Positions 1-9,298 of a stretch of DNA of 14,063 nucleotides are shown piece by piece. The notes beneath the pieces are model-generated. The model did not search any database. It was not told the origin of the DNA and saw only the letters and a program-made list of their open reading frames with translations. The stretch's first letter is position 1, and each line of letters begins with the position of its first letter. The translations under genes and the position numbers were made by a program. The DNA is taken from NCBI GenBank assembly GCA_002751075.1, contig NAOQ01000112.1:32230-46292 (forward strand), given 5' to 3'. Source of the stretch: Ichthyophonus hoferi (taxonomy: Eukaryota > Opisthokonta > Ichthyosporea > Ichthyophonida > Ichthyophonidae).

Positions 1-97
1 TCAGCGATTGAAAGGGTTTGTCCACGTGAAGCCATGTTATCATATCTCTAATGTATGCTTTCCTCTACTCATTACTAACCAGTTCCCTCAATGACAG

Positions 98-175
98 CTT
101 CATAAGTTAGACATCATGCCCGAGATCATTGGCAACCAGTGGTGTCATATCTTTTTACAAACCTTTGAAGGCAAT
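98..175 (+). CDS. Internal exon of the left-edge gene
   Basis: This is a 26-codon exon. The acceptor is ATGACAG|CTT, with a perfect TACTAAC branch-point match at 73-79, about 18 bases upstream. The donor is AAT|GTAGGT at 176. Only one of the three frames is open, reading from LHKLDIMPEIIG to FLQTFEGN. A methionine lies inside the exon, so it could in principle hold a start, but the strong acceptor and preceding branch point indicate an internal exon whose upstream partner is outside the window. Confidence 0.55.
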
Positions 176-2836
176 GTAGGTTAAGATATATATTGGGGTT
201 TATGATGTTTACACTGCATTATTGATTATTTACACAACATATGGGTGTATATATACCATATACATACCATATGGATGTGAAAGAAAGAAAATTTTGCATG
301 ACGGAGATATGTAGATATATATAGAGTTATCAAAGCTCATCACATATTTCTGTGCATACGGCTTTCTGTGGTTGTGAAATATATACGTGGATGTTGGTTT
401 TTATTGGCTTTCGATAATATTGTATGATAAAGTACAACCTGTTATTGGATTATAATGTACAGATAATGACACTATAATCTCTTACTACAATAACCATCAT
501 CCTTTAATATAATAACACTATAATCCTTTTCTGGCATCATAAGGTTTTAAATAGCCAATTCAGTTACAGCCAGTCACAAAGACTGCTGTTTGAAGCACTT
601 GATAGGCCAATCAAATCGTAGGATCCACAAAGACTGATGTTTGGCTAATACCTTTTCAATTTGGAAGGACTTACATGATTATTTCTTGTTGATCTAGACT
701 TGCACGTGATGATCTATGCTTTTTAATCATGAGTAGATACGGTCTAAATACATCTACCTTAATCTAACACGTTTAAATGGTTGCCGCCATGATGATTAAC
801 CTTGATCTGATCTAATGTAACTTAACCCATGTTACATCTCCCCTACTACCACCTCCCCTGTTATCCATTTATATTTCCAGATTACATTGAGCCCACCATT
901 CAGAATAAAAGATTATCAAAATCTGTTACTAGACCCCACCTATGAGGAGGAGAGAGAATTTATGGATCTAGTAAGTGGTCATTCTCTCTGTATTTGTTCT
1001 ATCTCCTATGCTTTTAACGTGTATGTATATCCTGCTCTCTTTATTTTTCTCTTCTTTTCCACCTCTCTTTGGCTGTCTCTTCCATCAACCTATTTCTTAT
1101 ATTCTATTAATTGCCACAATGGAGACTTCAAAACCGAGAGATTATCAACCAGAAAAGCTGAATTCTGTACTGCTTTCTATATTTAGTAGTTTTACATAAT
1201 ATTTTTTGTACCCTGTTATGTAAAGTTGATTCTATGTAGGATAAAACAAATGTATTATATTGTAATATGTAACCCATCTCAATATATATATATATTACTC
1301 TAATACATATTGGAAATATGATAGTTGGCTATTGAAACTTACAAATATATATGTCAGATATTGGAATTATGTAATTCTTTGAGGTCCTCAGTAAGGTTTC
1401 TTATTAGCCATTGCTCTATTTGTTGCAGAATGTCCTTATAATGACGTATATTTGACTCATTTAGCATTAATCAATCAATCGTCAGCGAAGAACATACTTG
1501 ACTAAAAATGTCATAATGTCATAAATGAATTATAATAACATAATCCTGTATATAATTATTGTTTTTTCTTCGGCTACTAGTATAAAATTACACATGCATA
1601 TTTTGGGTCTAGCAGATGCAGGTTTGTGTATGAAAGTGTCTGGTTATTGATCCCTATATACTCTCCCAGGGTCGTTTGTACACCTACCCTAAAATGGCTA
1701 TGATCAAGAATCGGCTGATCTTGTCTACGAAATTGGATCAGGTATATTTCTCACCACCTATTTTTTTATCTCAACCAGTCAGTGTAGGAACTGTTTCACC
1801 ACTATTAAGGGTGGCCACCGACTATTGCGAGTAGACAATTTAGGATAACAACTGTATGACCTTTGGTCAGTATCACTACAGAATCAAGAGTCTCCAATCT
1901 GTCTCAGATATAACCTTTTTATACTTACTGAATATAGCATTGTATATTGAAAATACTTTAGAACCCAGCATGAATTAATTAGATAATTATAACTATGGTT
2001 ACTTTTCCCATGTTGTATATGTAGCTGTATTTGACACTATTCTTTTATAGTGTGATGGTTGAAAATTGATTAACATAAAGAATCGAATACCTTACTACAT
2101 TTATTATACCTTTTTTCTATATTTCAAAAATATCACCATTGTGGGATGGATAGAATGGAGATATTATTGCTATGAAATGCTGAAAATGGAAATTCAGATT
2201 ATCTTTCTCTGTCATAGTTATCACCCTCGTGGCATCCAACCCAATTAAATTTATGAACGTACATTATCTCATAAATTTTGGTGGTCCATACTGCACTATT
2301 TATATTATATGAACATGTGATTGGTCTTGTGGCTGTATATCTCCTTGTCTAATTTATTTTATGCATTTAGAGCATGTTTTGGGATATATAATTGGTAGCG
2401 TTTAGGATTGAATTGGGGTTGTATTCATTGGGTTACGTATCTATTACAGTTCCAAAGATTATTATAGTATTTTCCTGTTTCTGTTGCTTTTTATCCTGCT
2501 TTCTTCTTGCATTTTATTCCCCGTGGCCTACTTATTTTTCTTATCTTGTAATATCGATTATTCTCTCTGCTGACTAAAGTTTATGTGATTGTGGTTTTTA
2601 ACACGTCTATGTATCTGATGTCTGTACTTTATACTTGCATATATTATACAGTGTCTGTCTCTGTCCAACGAGTATATATATCAATATGCATATACAACCC
2701 GTTTATTTGTTCAGTATTAGTGCTCTGTTGTCTCAACATATTGTTTCTATCACGGTTTATCTAATCACCCATTACCCATACCTATCTCCCCTACTAGTGT
2801 CTGGCTGAAGTAAGCGAATTGGCCCCAACTCAATGA
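98..2836 (+). CDS. 3' part of an unrecognised multi-exon gene (four exons, 5' end outside window)
   Basis: Four exon-like segments, 98-175, 881-970, 1670-1741 and 2798-2836, each have an AG acceptor, and the first three have a GT donor (GTAGGT, GTAAGT, GTATAT). Each is open in the frame needed, every length is a multiple of three, and all joins are phase 0. Together they give 92 residues ending at TGA 2834-2836. The product is polar and helical. It contains PPFRIKDYQ, then an acidic patch (YEEEREFMD), a Tyr-rich turn (GRLYTYPKMAM) and a C-terminal amphipathic helix that runs unbroken across the last intron (KNRLILSTKLDQ then CLAEVSELA). There is no signal peptide or membrane segment in this part. 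I do not recognise the family and assign no function. The consistent phase, splice sites and helix continuity argue for a real gene; the last exon is the weakest part. The gene runs tail-to-tail with the kelch gene. Confidence 0.6.
551..652. repeat. Two-copy diverged tandem duplication, period 51 bp
   Basis: CACAAAGACTGCTGTTTG at 575-592 recurs as CACAAAGACTGATGTTTG at 626-643, with 17 of 18 bases identical. The bases before each copy also start alike (ATAG-CCAAT at 551, ATAGGCCAAT at 602), giving a period of 51. The repeat lies inside the first intron of the left-edge gene. It is most likely an old local duplication. Confidence 0.55.
881..970 (+). CDS. Internal exon of the left-edge gene
   Basis: This is a 30-codon exon. 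The acceptor TATTTCCAG|ATT follows a pyrimidine-rich stretch, and the donor is CTA|GTAAGT, a near-consensus site. It reads ITLSPPFRIKDYQ and then an acidic segment, DPTYEEEREFMDL. Frame and phase agree with both neighbouring exons. The intron downstream (971-1669) starts with a long C/T-rich stretch on this strand. Confidence 0.6.
1282..1297. repeat. Short (AT)n microsatellite
   Basis: This is a run of about eight alternating A/T pairs in an intron of the left-edge gene. It is simple sequence with no further signal. Confidence 0.6.
1670..1741 (+). CDS. Internal exon of the left-edge gene
   Basis: This is a 24-codon exon with acceptor CTCTCCCAG|GGT and donor CAG|GTATAT. It reads GRLYTYPKMAM followed by the start of a helix (IKNRLILSTKLDQ). 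Base composition is clearly less AT-rich than in the flanking introns, as expected for a coding exon. Confidence 0.6.
2798..2836 (+). CDS. Probable terminal exon of the left-edge gene
   Basis: The acceptor CCCCTACTAG|TGT follows a C/T-rich tract. Twelve codons and TGA follow, reading CLAEVSELAPTQ, which continues the helix heptad pattern of the previous exon. A possible donor (GAA|GTAAGC) sits after the fourth codon, so this could instead be a 12-base micro-exon with the gene continuing. The simpler reading is a terminal exon, with AATAAA about 330 bases further on. Confidence 0.45.
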   Translation, partial: CLAEVSELAPTQ

Positions 2837-4115
2837 TGTGATTGGTGGCATGGAGACGGGATATCAGACCAAGCAGTAGGACCTAGCTAATTGCTTTCTT
2901 CATTCATGCCCGCGATGCCATGTTGGATATAAAGACCAATTGGATGTAGTATTTAGTTTGTTCTTGTGTAAGACTGGATATGAAAAACAAGTATGGTTAT
3001 TGGTCACGAAGTACAACAATGCCATTCCTTTACTAGATACTAATAGCTGCAAGTTAGGAAGCGCCCATTCCCTGGATGCATAGAATAGGAAAAGTCAAAA
3101 AGAGACACTGATCCTATCGTATAAAAACTCTAGAGGGTATATAATGAGGACAGTTTCTCATAATAAAGACACTTAGTTAATAAGTTAAAATGTATTTACA
3201 CAACCTAGCCATGTGTATATCCCCGTATATAGGCCGAACTACACGTATATTTTCGTCCTGTATACATCATACCCATTATTGGTTGATGTGGATTTAAGTT
3301 TGACAATCTGAAGTATTTTCATTGCTAGACAAGATGATTGGGAAGATTCTTTTTGTATTTGTGCTCCAATTGTTTTTTTTTAGAAAAATATCTTCGAGAC
3401 TAACGTAACCCGTTTTAGAGATTGGGTGAAGTATATCAAACGAGCACGGTAACTTACTCTCTGATCTGCAGACGTGTATACGTATATTGTATATATTTCT
3501 TTCACTTCTTACCACACATCTGCGTACCTATTTATGTAGAATCCACCCATAGAAGTTTTAGAAAATGCGAAATGTTTTTTTGCAGCCCGAAGAATGTTGA
3601 GACTTATAATCTCATGCATATTCTACTTGTCTCGGTTTAAAGATCTTACTAATTGCATAAAATATAAATGAAGCTCAAACCAAGAATGAATTAAATAAAC
3701 TTACCAATATTGCCCATGTTATTTTTACGCCAAATAAAAAACCCCGTGTTATCTTGATCTAGATGCATGAAATATTTACATACCCGTACATCCAACGTAA
3801 ATTGAATGCAGTGGTGCTACATTTAGAGTTAAACCGCCATCATAAAATGCATATTGTGTATATTGATCATTATAATTCTTATTTCCCACTATCGCAAAGT
3901 ACAGACGTTGTATGTGTAAATTCGCATATATCATATATTTCATTAACTGTAAGGCTTGATAATGAAGTATCAAAGCAATATCATATTAACTTAGGTATAT
4001 CGTATTTTGGCTTGTAGCGCATGATGCGAGTATATTTATAGTGCAACAACCTCCTTCTAATAAAAAATGGCGCAAGTCAGTCCTCTATGTCACATGATAT
4101 GCTGTATGCAGCCTT
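2837..4115. other. Tail-to-tail spacer between left-edge gene and kelch gene
   Basis: This stretch is AT-rich and holds the presumed 3' UTRs of the two convergent genes. Open frames here, the longest being 84 codons from an ATG at 3763, are no longer than chance allows at this base composition. They lack splice support and match nothing I know. On the minus strand I see no AATAAA or ATTAAA within about 450 bases of the kelch stop. The nearest variant is TATAAA (plus-strand tttata at 4035-4040), about 76 bases past the stop. Confidence 0.5.
3162..3167 (+). promoter_or_regulatory. Candidate poly(A) signal AATAAA
   Basis: AATAAA lies 326 bases after the probable stop codon of the left-edge gene, on the same strand. 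It is the first canonical hexamer there. In AT-rich DNA such hexamers occur often by chance, so support comes only from position. Confidence 0.3.
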
Positions 4116-4253
4116 CTATTCGGTGAGAATGGAAAGGAGGTGATCTGGTACACCAATTTTTTCCAACTGGTGGGATGTGTGCATCTGGTATCGGCCAATA
4201 GCGCGAAGACAAATCTCCAAAAGAGTTGGCAGTTTCAAATAGCACATAGACAC
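4116..4253 (-). CDS. KLHDC10: KLHDC10-like terminal exon carrying the BC-box
   Basis: The acceptor TTTGCCCTAG|GTG has a branch-like TCCTAAC about 25 bases upstream. Forty-five codons and TAG follow. The frame gives YLKLPTLLEICLRAIG, then a downstream helix ending in DHLLSILTE. The spacing from the Arg-Thr pair at the end of the last blade to the Pro before the BC-box is 13 residues, the same as I recall for human KLHDC10. TLLEICLRAI fits the BC-box pattern (S/T/P)LxxxCxxx(hydrophobic) exactly. Confidence 0.88.
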   Translation of the reverse strand: MSMCYLKLPTLLEICLRAIGRYQMHTSHQLEKIGVPDHLLSILTE

Positions 4254-6076
4254 CTAGGGCAAAGGGGTAGATGGTTAGGAAATACAAACGATAGAGAGTA
4301 CATAGTATGCATGAGTGCAGCTACTTATATATCCCAAATCTATACTAGATTGCATATATAATTGGTGTATTATACCTGGGGGAAGGGAATATAATGTCCA
4401 AAATAGAAGAAATTGAGTGCTTTTGCTTTTCTCTTCATTTTTTCTTAGCCTCTAAGTAGCAGAATGAGAAAAAGCGTGTGCATCATTTTGATAAGGTGTC
4501 TGTGCTCTATGTTACACCTACCTTGTTAGTTCGAATGTTTCCGTACGAATCATTGCAGCCGCCAAACATGTACATGTGGCCTGATGGTGATACTACCGCA
4601 GTGTGGAAGCACTTTCCCATGGATTGACACCTTCCTAGATCTAATCTTTTCCACTGCCAAGTATTAAGGTTGAGGCACCAAAAATCGTCAAACATCTGAA
4701 TGCCATCAGTTCCACCAAAAACATACACCATGCCCTCATAAAGTATGCTAGAATGTGATCGCCTGGCAATTGGGTATTCACCCCGTCCCTTTTCCTCACT
4801 TGGAGTACACCTTCGCCATGCCCATGTATTTGTCTCAAAGTGATACAAATAGACATCAATTGGAGCCCATAATGTGTTAGGTACTCCACCCCCTATTATG
4901 TACATGAATTCACCATCTACAACCGCCTCATGACGATAACGAGCGGTTGGTCGCTCAAAATGTACATGCGTTTCGGGAAGGGAGAGGAGTTCAGCCAAAG
5001 CAGTTGATTTTGACTCTGATTGTGGGCAGAAATTAAGATTCATGGGTGGAGGGGTAGAAATAACACCTGCAGAGGCAGGGGCCGGAGTCATTGATATATC
5101 GCTAGAAGAGTCATTAATATTGAATATTAGTGACCAGCACATAGTCTGGAGATCAAGTCGGTAGAAGTCATTAAAGTAATGGCATCCGGAAGTTCCACCA
5201 AATAGGTAAATATAGTCATTGTGTTGAACGAGTGTGTGTCCATACCGTGGGGTAGGAGTATTCCCGATTGTGCTTGCCATTGACCAACTGAGCTGTTGAA
5301 GGTCGCATATATAAAGATCATTGTTATTGGTTTGACCAAAAGGTACGTCGCTGCCACCAAATACAAAAAGCTGGTGCTTATGAATGATTCCTGGGGATTA
5401 TAAATGTGATTAGAAATGTTTTGAGAGGTGTTTTCAATGGTCACATGTCTGTAGCTATGGATTGATTGGTTCATTTCTAAGTAGGGTTGGTATGTGTAGT
5501 TTCGTATACAACAACAGCATGCACAACATCAAGTCACACTTTATTTGCAATTGAAAAACAAAACGCATATTTTCACGAAAGTATGACGATCTATGTAAAT
5601 CAAACTTGATTATAAACTCACATAATAAGCAATTCTATGTATGTGGCATGTGATACCTCAGTTCAAACCAACACATATTTGCAGATATACTACAAATTGC
5701 AAAAAATACCTGCGTGTGAAACCCGGGTTGTCGGGAGATAACCAGTACAGTCTAGTTTTTTCCACGTCTGAGTAGACAAATGCAGTCTATACAAATCATT
5801 TAAGCAATGGTTGTCATGATAGCCCCCAAATACGTACATATATATCCCTTCTTGATCACACAAAGAAATGTGTCCACTCCTAGGCGACGGCTGTTCCCCT
5901 GTGCATAATATGGGTGGGAACACGGGACGGGTATATGCGTGTTGAAGGGGCAAGCCATCTTGGTTAGGGACTTGCTTGGTACCATACCGTGTGTAAGCAG
6001 ACAGTAACGAGTCATCATCCTGTTTCTCGCGATATCGGTTGACCAATTGCCTAACTTTTTCCCAAAGTTTAGCCAT
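4116..6076 (-). CDS. KLHDC10: KLHDC10-like kelch-repeat substrate receptor of a cullin-2 ubiquitin ligase
   Basis: Exons 6076-5710, 5390-4522 and 4253-4116 join (phase 1, then phase 0) into 457 residues; the human protein is about 440. Kelch blades begin near residues 64, 113, 167, 269 and 328 and a last one near 380. FGG-type motifs lie at 83, 133, 186, 347 and 398, with a GGG variant at 289. Family hallmarks are FGGSDVPFG...NND (133-147), RYRHE (273-277), ARRSHS (331-336) and FHTAVV (384-389). The C-terminus carries a BC-box, TLLEICLRAI (422-431). Known role of the family: KLHDC10 (fly Slim) binds elongin B/C-CUL2, reads glycine-ended C-terminal degrons and affects ASK1 signalling through PP5. 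A Ser/Pro/Thr-rich loop of about 50 residues (214-265) is longer than in human. The start is the first ATG after an in-frame TAA (6134-6136) and has G at -3 and +4. Membership is assigned from remembered family sequence, not a search. Confidence 0.9.
4522..5390 (-). CDS. KLHDC10: KLHDC10-like exon 2 (most of the propeller)
   Basis: The acceptor AATCCCCAG|GA completes the split Gly123. The donor AACAAG|GTAGGT is near-consensus. It encodes residues 124-412. An internal ATG at 5280 (Met160) sits in the middle of a blade and is not a start: the codons before it, including FVFGGSDVPFG, align with the family and are needed for blade 2. Reading through the donor adds only GVT before a stop, which would give a protein without the BC-box. 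Confidence 0.9.
5710..6076 (-). CDS. KLHDC10: KLHDC10-like exon 1 (coding part)
   Basis: This exon encodes residues 1-122 plus the first base of codon 123. It has a charged N-terminal helix (KLWEKVRQLVNRYREKQDDD), a linker, and the first kelch blade with PSPRSGH and YVFGGY, then LPTTRVSHA of the second blade. The donor is CACGCAG|GTATTT. Read past the donor, the frame closes within seven codons, so the intron is required to reach the rest of the propeller. Confidence 0.9.
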
Positions 6077-7945
6077 TACTTTATGTGAAGTATTCTTTAG
6101 AACTCTATATTTTTCATTAAGATTACATTTGTTTTATGTATATGCGACTGCGAACTGTGTTCAGAATGGTCAATTAACTTGAACTACGTGCATATATTTC
6201 TGTCTAGTAAGGCAGAAAAGGAAACTATACCTACATATATAAGGATATAGAAATACGAAACGCCTATAAATTGTGAGTATATTAATAAATAGCTATTGGA
6301 AAAAAGATCAGAAATTGGGATGGAGCGGGTTCCAGCCACTCTATTCAATGAATTTAAGTAAGCAATACTGAAATAAACACCTGTGTACGCAATTGCAACC
6401 GTTCTATACTAACATTCCTGAGTCTAGTTCATCGTACCAATTTAATCGTGACACTTCCCCAATCGGAAGAAGCAATTTATATATTTTATCTATATTTGAA
6501 TTTATTGGTGTGTAAAAGATGGGTTGATGTCAGATTCGATTGGGTTTGCTTTTCATCATACATACCTTTTTATCCAATAGGAAGACCTACTTCCGCTATT
6601 AATCTATTTTGCGAACTTGATTTTATTATATGCGACTCTTTTCCTCTAATTAAAAATTCAATTATATCCTGTTCTTATGGGCATTTCAAACCCAATTAAT
6701 ATTTATAATTATATTAAACTATTTTACACTCTATACTTTCTGTAAAATAAAAAAGTTCTTAATTGAATTAGCATAATAATTTATCAATCATAAAGTGTTG
6801 CCTCCGGGGCACTTTACTGGGTCATCTACTTGTCTAAACCTGGTCTTTAAAAGCAACTATAATTAATAAATAAATCCTCAGACTTAGAGCGCCATTTACG
6901 GTGTATTTTTGGCATTATCTACTAAACATATGAATACTTACATTTTAGTTTCACTGAGGTTTTGTCTAAAATCATTAGAATAACCAGAAAAGGGTTGGTG
7001 TTTACGCTTAAGCATATATACATGCACTCCAAGACGATTGCAACTACGTGGGGGATAATTTTAAGCCCATTAATGATGTATAGGTTCTAAAAGTACATAC
7101 AAATAATGTATATAATATATCATTTAATATCAAAAAAAAAAAAAAAAATATGTTTAGAGTATTCTGTCAACAACTATGAAAAAATATCTTAGCAAATAGT
7201 TTCGAGTTTAACCTGTTCTTCTATAATTAGTGACAAACGAATTAAATAATAGTACAATTCCAACTATCAATGGATCCTCTCTGATTGCATTTAGGTCTTC
7301 TGCCAATCAAGCAATATGTATAACGTAAAACAAAAACTACAAAACATTTGCCAACTAATTTGTAAATGCATACGGGAGTTAATTAATCTTTGTATTAAGT
7401 AATTAGTTTAAACTATTGATATCATGTATATTATGTTATTGAATCAGTTAATAAAAAACTAATTTCAATCTTAATTTAAACCAATTATCAATGTATAATT
7501 TAAACTTTTATACATAATTGGGTTGAATACACCTTTGTGAAGTATTATTATTGGATTCTGGGCAAATACTTACATTGAGTTATACTTATCTGTAGTTTAT
7601 GTAGTAATGATTAGTGAATATCATAACTAGTATCTCCACCATCTTTGGCAACCCCCATATAAGTATATGTATTTTAGTTCAATTAGTATACCCTGAATAT
7701 ATTTTATAAAACTTGAAAGTAGCATTTTTATATCGTAAATGTTGCCTAATGCTGCAGTGAGGATTCGTGTGGGAATATTAAGTATTTTATTATCGAGTTG
7801 AATATATAAGCATAAAGAATACACATGAAGTTCTCTGTATTTTCCTACCCCATTTAATGTGAAGATAGTGTATTAGTGTTTTCCCAATAGCAGCGCTGAA
7901 AAATAAATTATATTATTAACAAATGAGTATCTTTAGTTAAGCTAG
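6077..7945. other. AT-rich upstream flank of the kelch gene, no supported gene
   Basis: The proximal 60 bases are the presumed 5' UTR, free of in-frame ATG and preceded by an in-frame stop. Beyond that the sequence is strongly AT-rich with short chance frames only. A frame of 83 codons at 6448-6699 begins with GTG, has no splice support and reads as low-complexity. I see no TATA box placed convincingly. Confidence 0.5.
7132..7148. repeat. 17-base A homopolymer
   Basis: This is an uninterrupted run of 17 A. No SINE or LINE body and no flanking target-site duplication is visible, so I treat it as simple sequence rather than a retroposon tail. Confidence 0.6.
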
Positions 7946-9298
7946 AATAATTCTGACACCCAACGAAATGAAAGGCTTATTTCGAAAGTTGATTTCAATT
8001 TAGGTAGGTTTATAGACTTGGATGTTCTGATTAAAGACTATATGTGCTGTCTCAAAAAGAAGGTTTCAATTAAGTATTTTACCCAAAAAAATGAAAAATA
8101 GGTCGAAATCTATAGAACTTATAGATTTGTTACACTGCCAACAGATATAGACTGTTCGCTAGTTGAATCTTCTGAACTCGAGTTTAGTCCCTCGAAAAGA
8201 TTTCTAGTACATTCTCTTCTATGTTAGAGAAGATATTCATCTGTTGTTTTCTTTTCCCACCCACGGATCCTAACTTGGTTGCAGTTGGAATTGCAGATTT
8301 CCATTTGACTCGGGCTATGTGAGGAGTTGAGTTAAAACTTGTCTCCTAGATGCTACCATAACAAATTCCAAATCGATACACAAAGAAACTAAGTCTTTGG
8401 TACAAGCCTTTTATTAAGGCAACACAGTAAATTTAGAATTTGTGGGAGTAAAGAAGAAACAACGGTACATATCTCCTCTGAAAATGAAAAGAAGGTATAG
8501 AAAACATTGTTTGAGGAACTAGACTCGAGCTTGGAAGAATTAGCTAATGGACATTCTATGTCCATCAACAGTGAGAACGAATCTCCTGGCTCTATAGATT
8601 CCGACAAAAAATGACAGAAAGTTTTATAGTTGATATTGGATTCGTTATGCTTTAAAATAGTTCAATGCCAAAGCACACACAGCTAGATACAATGAAAAGC
8701 AAAACAAAAACAAAAAACATTCCATTTACATTAACTCACTTTACAACCATCGTCATGGTAAGCCAAGGATGGAAATATATTCCCATATGGTGCATGTACT
8801 ATTTACTGTAGGGGTAAAGGTTTTGTTAAACAAAATAAAACGATGTATAATAACTTAAAATATTATAGTAGAAGTCAACTTATATTAGTTCCCATAGACC
8901 AAAGGAGCAAGCCAACAATGTGTAATATATATATATATATTATAATACTATGCCATAGTTAGTACTACTGGGACCTTTTCAAACCTGAAGCATATTGGTT
9001 CCAAACACAGCTCATTTACAGTTGGCAATGAAGTTGATCTTAAACTATATGATATCATCAGGGAGAAAGGTTGCCAGAGTGTCTGATGTCTACAGTTTCG
9101 AGGACCAGCATGATTTTTCGTTTGTTATGTATTCCACTAATTCTGTAATAAGTTGATTGCTTGAATTGTTTGTTATGTAGATTTTTGTTTTGGCAGTTGA
9201 ATGCACTATTACCTGTCACTCATTTGATTTCAAACAAAACACGGTATTCTCAATTTGGTCATATAACATCCACTGGAGCTATACTTGTAAATAAATAG
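7946..9298 (+). pseudogene. Decayed coding-like tract, unidentified and broken
   Basis: On the plus strand, one frame from 7946 to about 8613 and a second from about 8661 to 9086 read more like protein than the surroundings, though both are broken several times. A further open stretch runs from about 9155 to 9298. Readable pieces include LISKVDFNLGRFIDLDVLI, LVESSELEFSPSKRF, LFEELDSSLEELANGHSM, SFTVGNEVDLKLYDIIREKG and RYSQFGHITSTGAILVNK. Stops are sparser than expected at this AT content. No family motif, terminal repeat or target duplication is evident. It could be an old host pseudogene, the remains of a transposable element, or chance. Confidence 0.3.
8924..8944. repeat. (AT)n microsatellite
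   Basis: This is about ten AT units in the head-to-head spacer, inside the decayed tract. Its presence there fits non-functional sequence. Confidence 0.7.

Noticed and set aside
3763-4017. 84-codon ATG open frame on the plus strand
   Set aside because: Composition is that of AT-rich DNA, an overlapping opposite-strand frame exists, there is no splice or family support, and the length fits chance.
4507-5280. A separate 257-residue kelch gene starting at Met160
   Set aside because: The frame continues upstream through a conserved half-blade to a good acceptor at 5391-5392, and the 5' exon supplies the missing blades. It is one gene, not two.
7132-7148. Poly(A) tail of a retroposed element
   Set aside because: No element body with promoter boxes and no target-site duplication could be seen around the A run.
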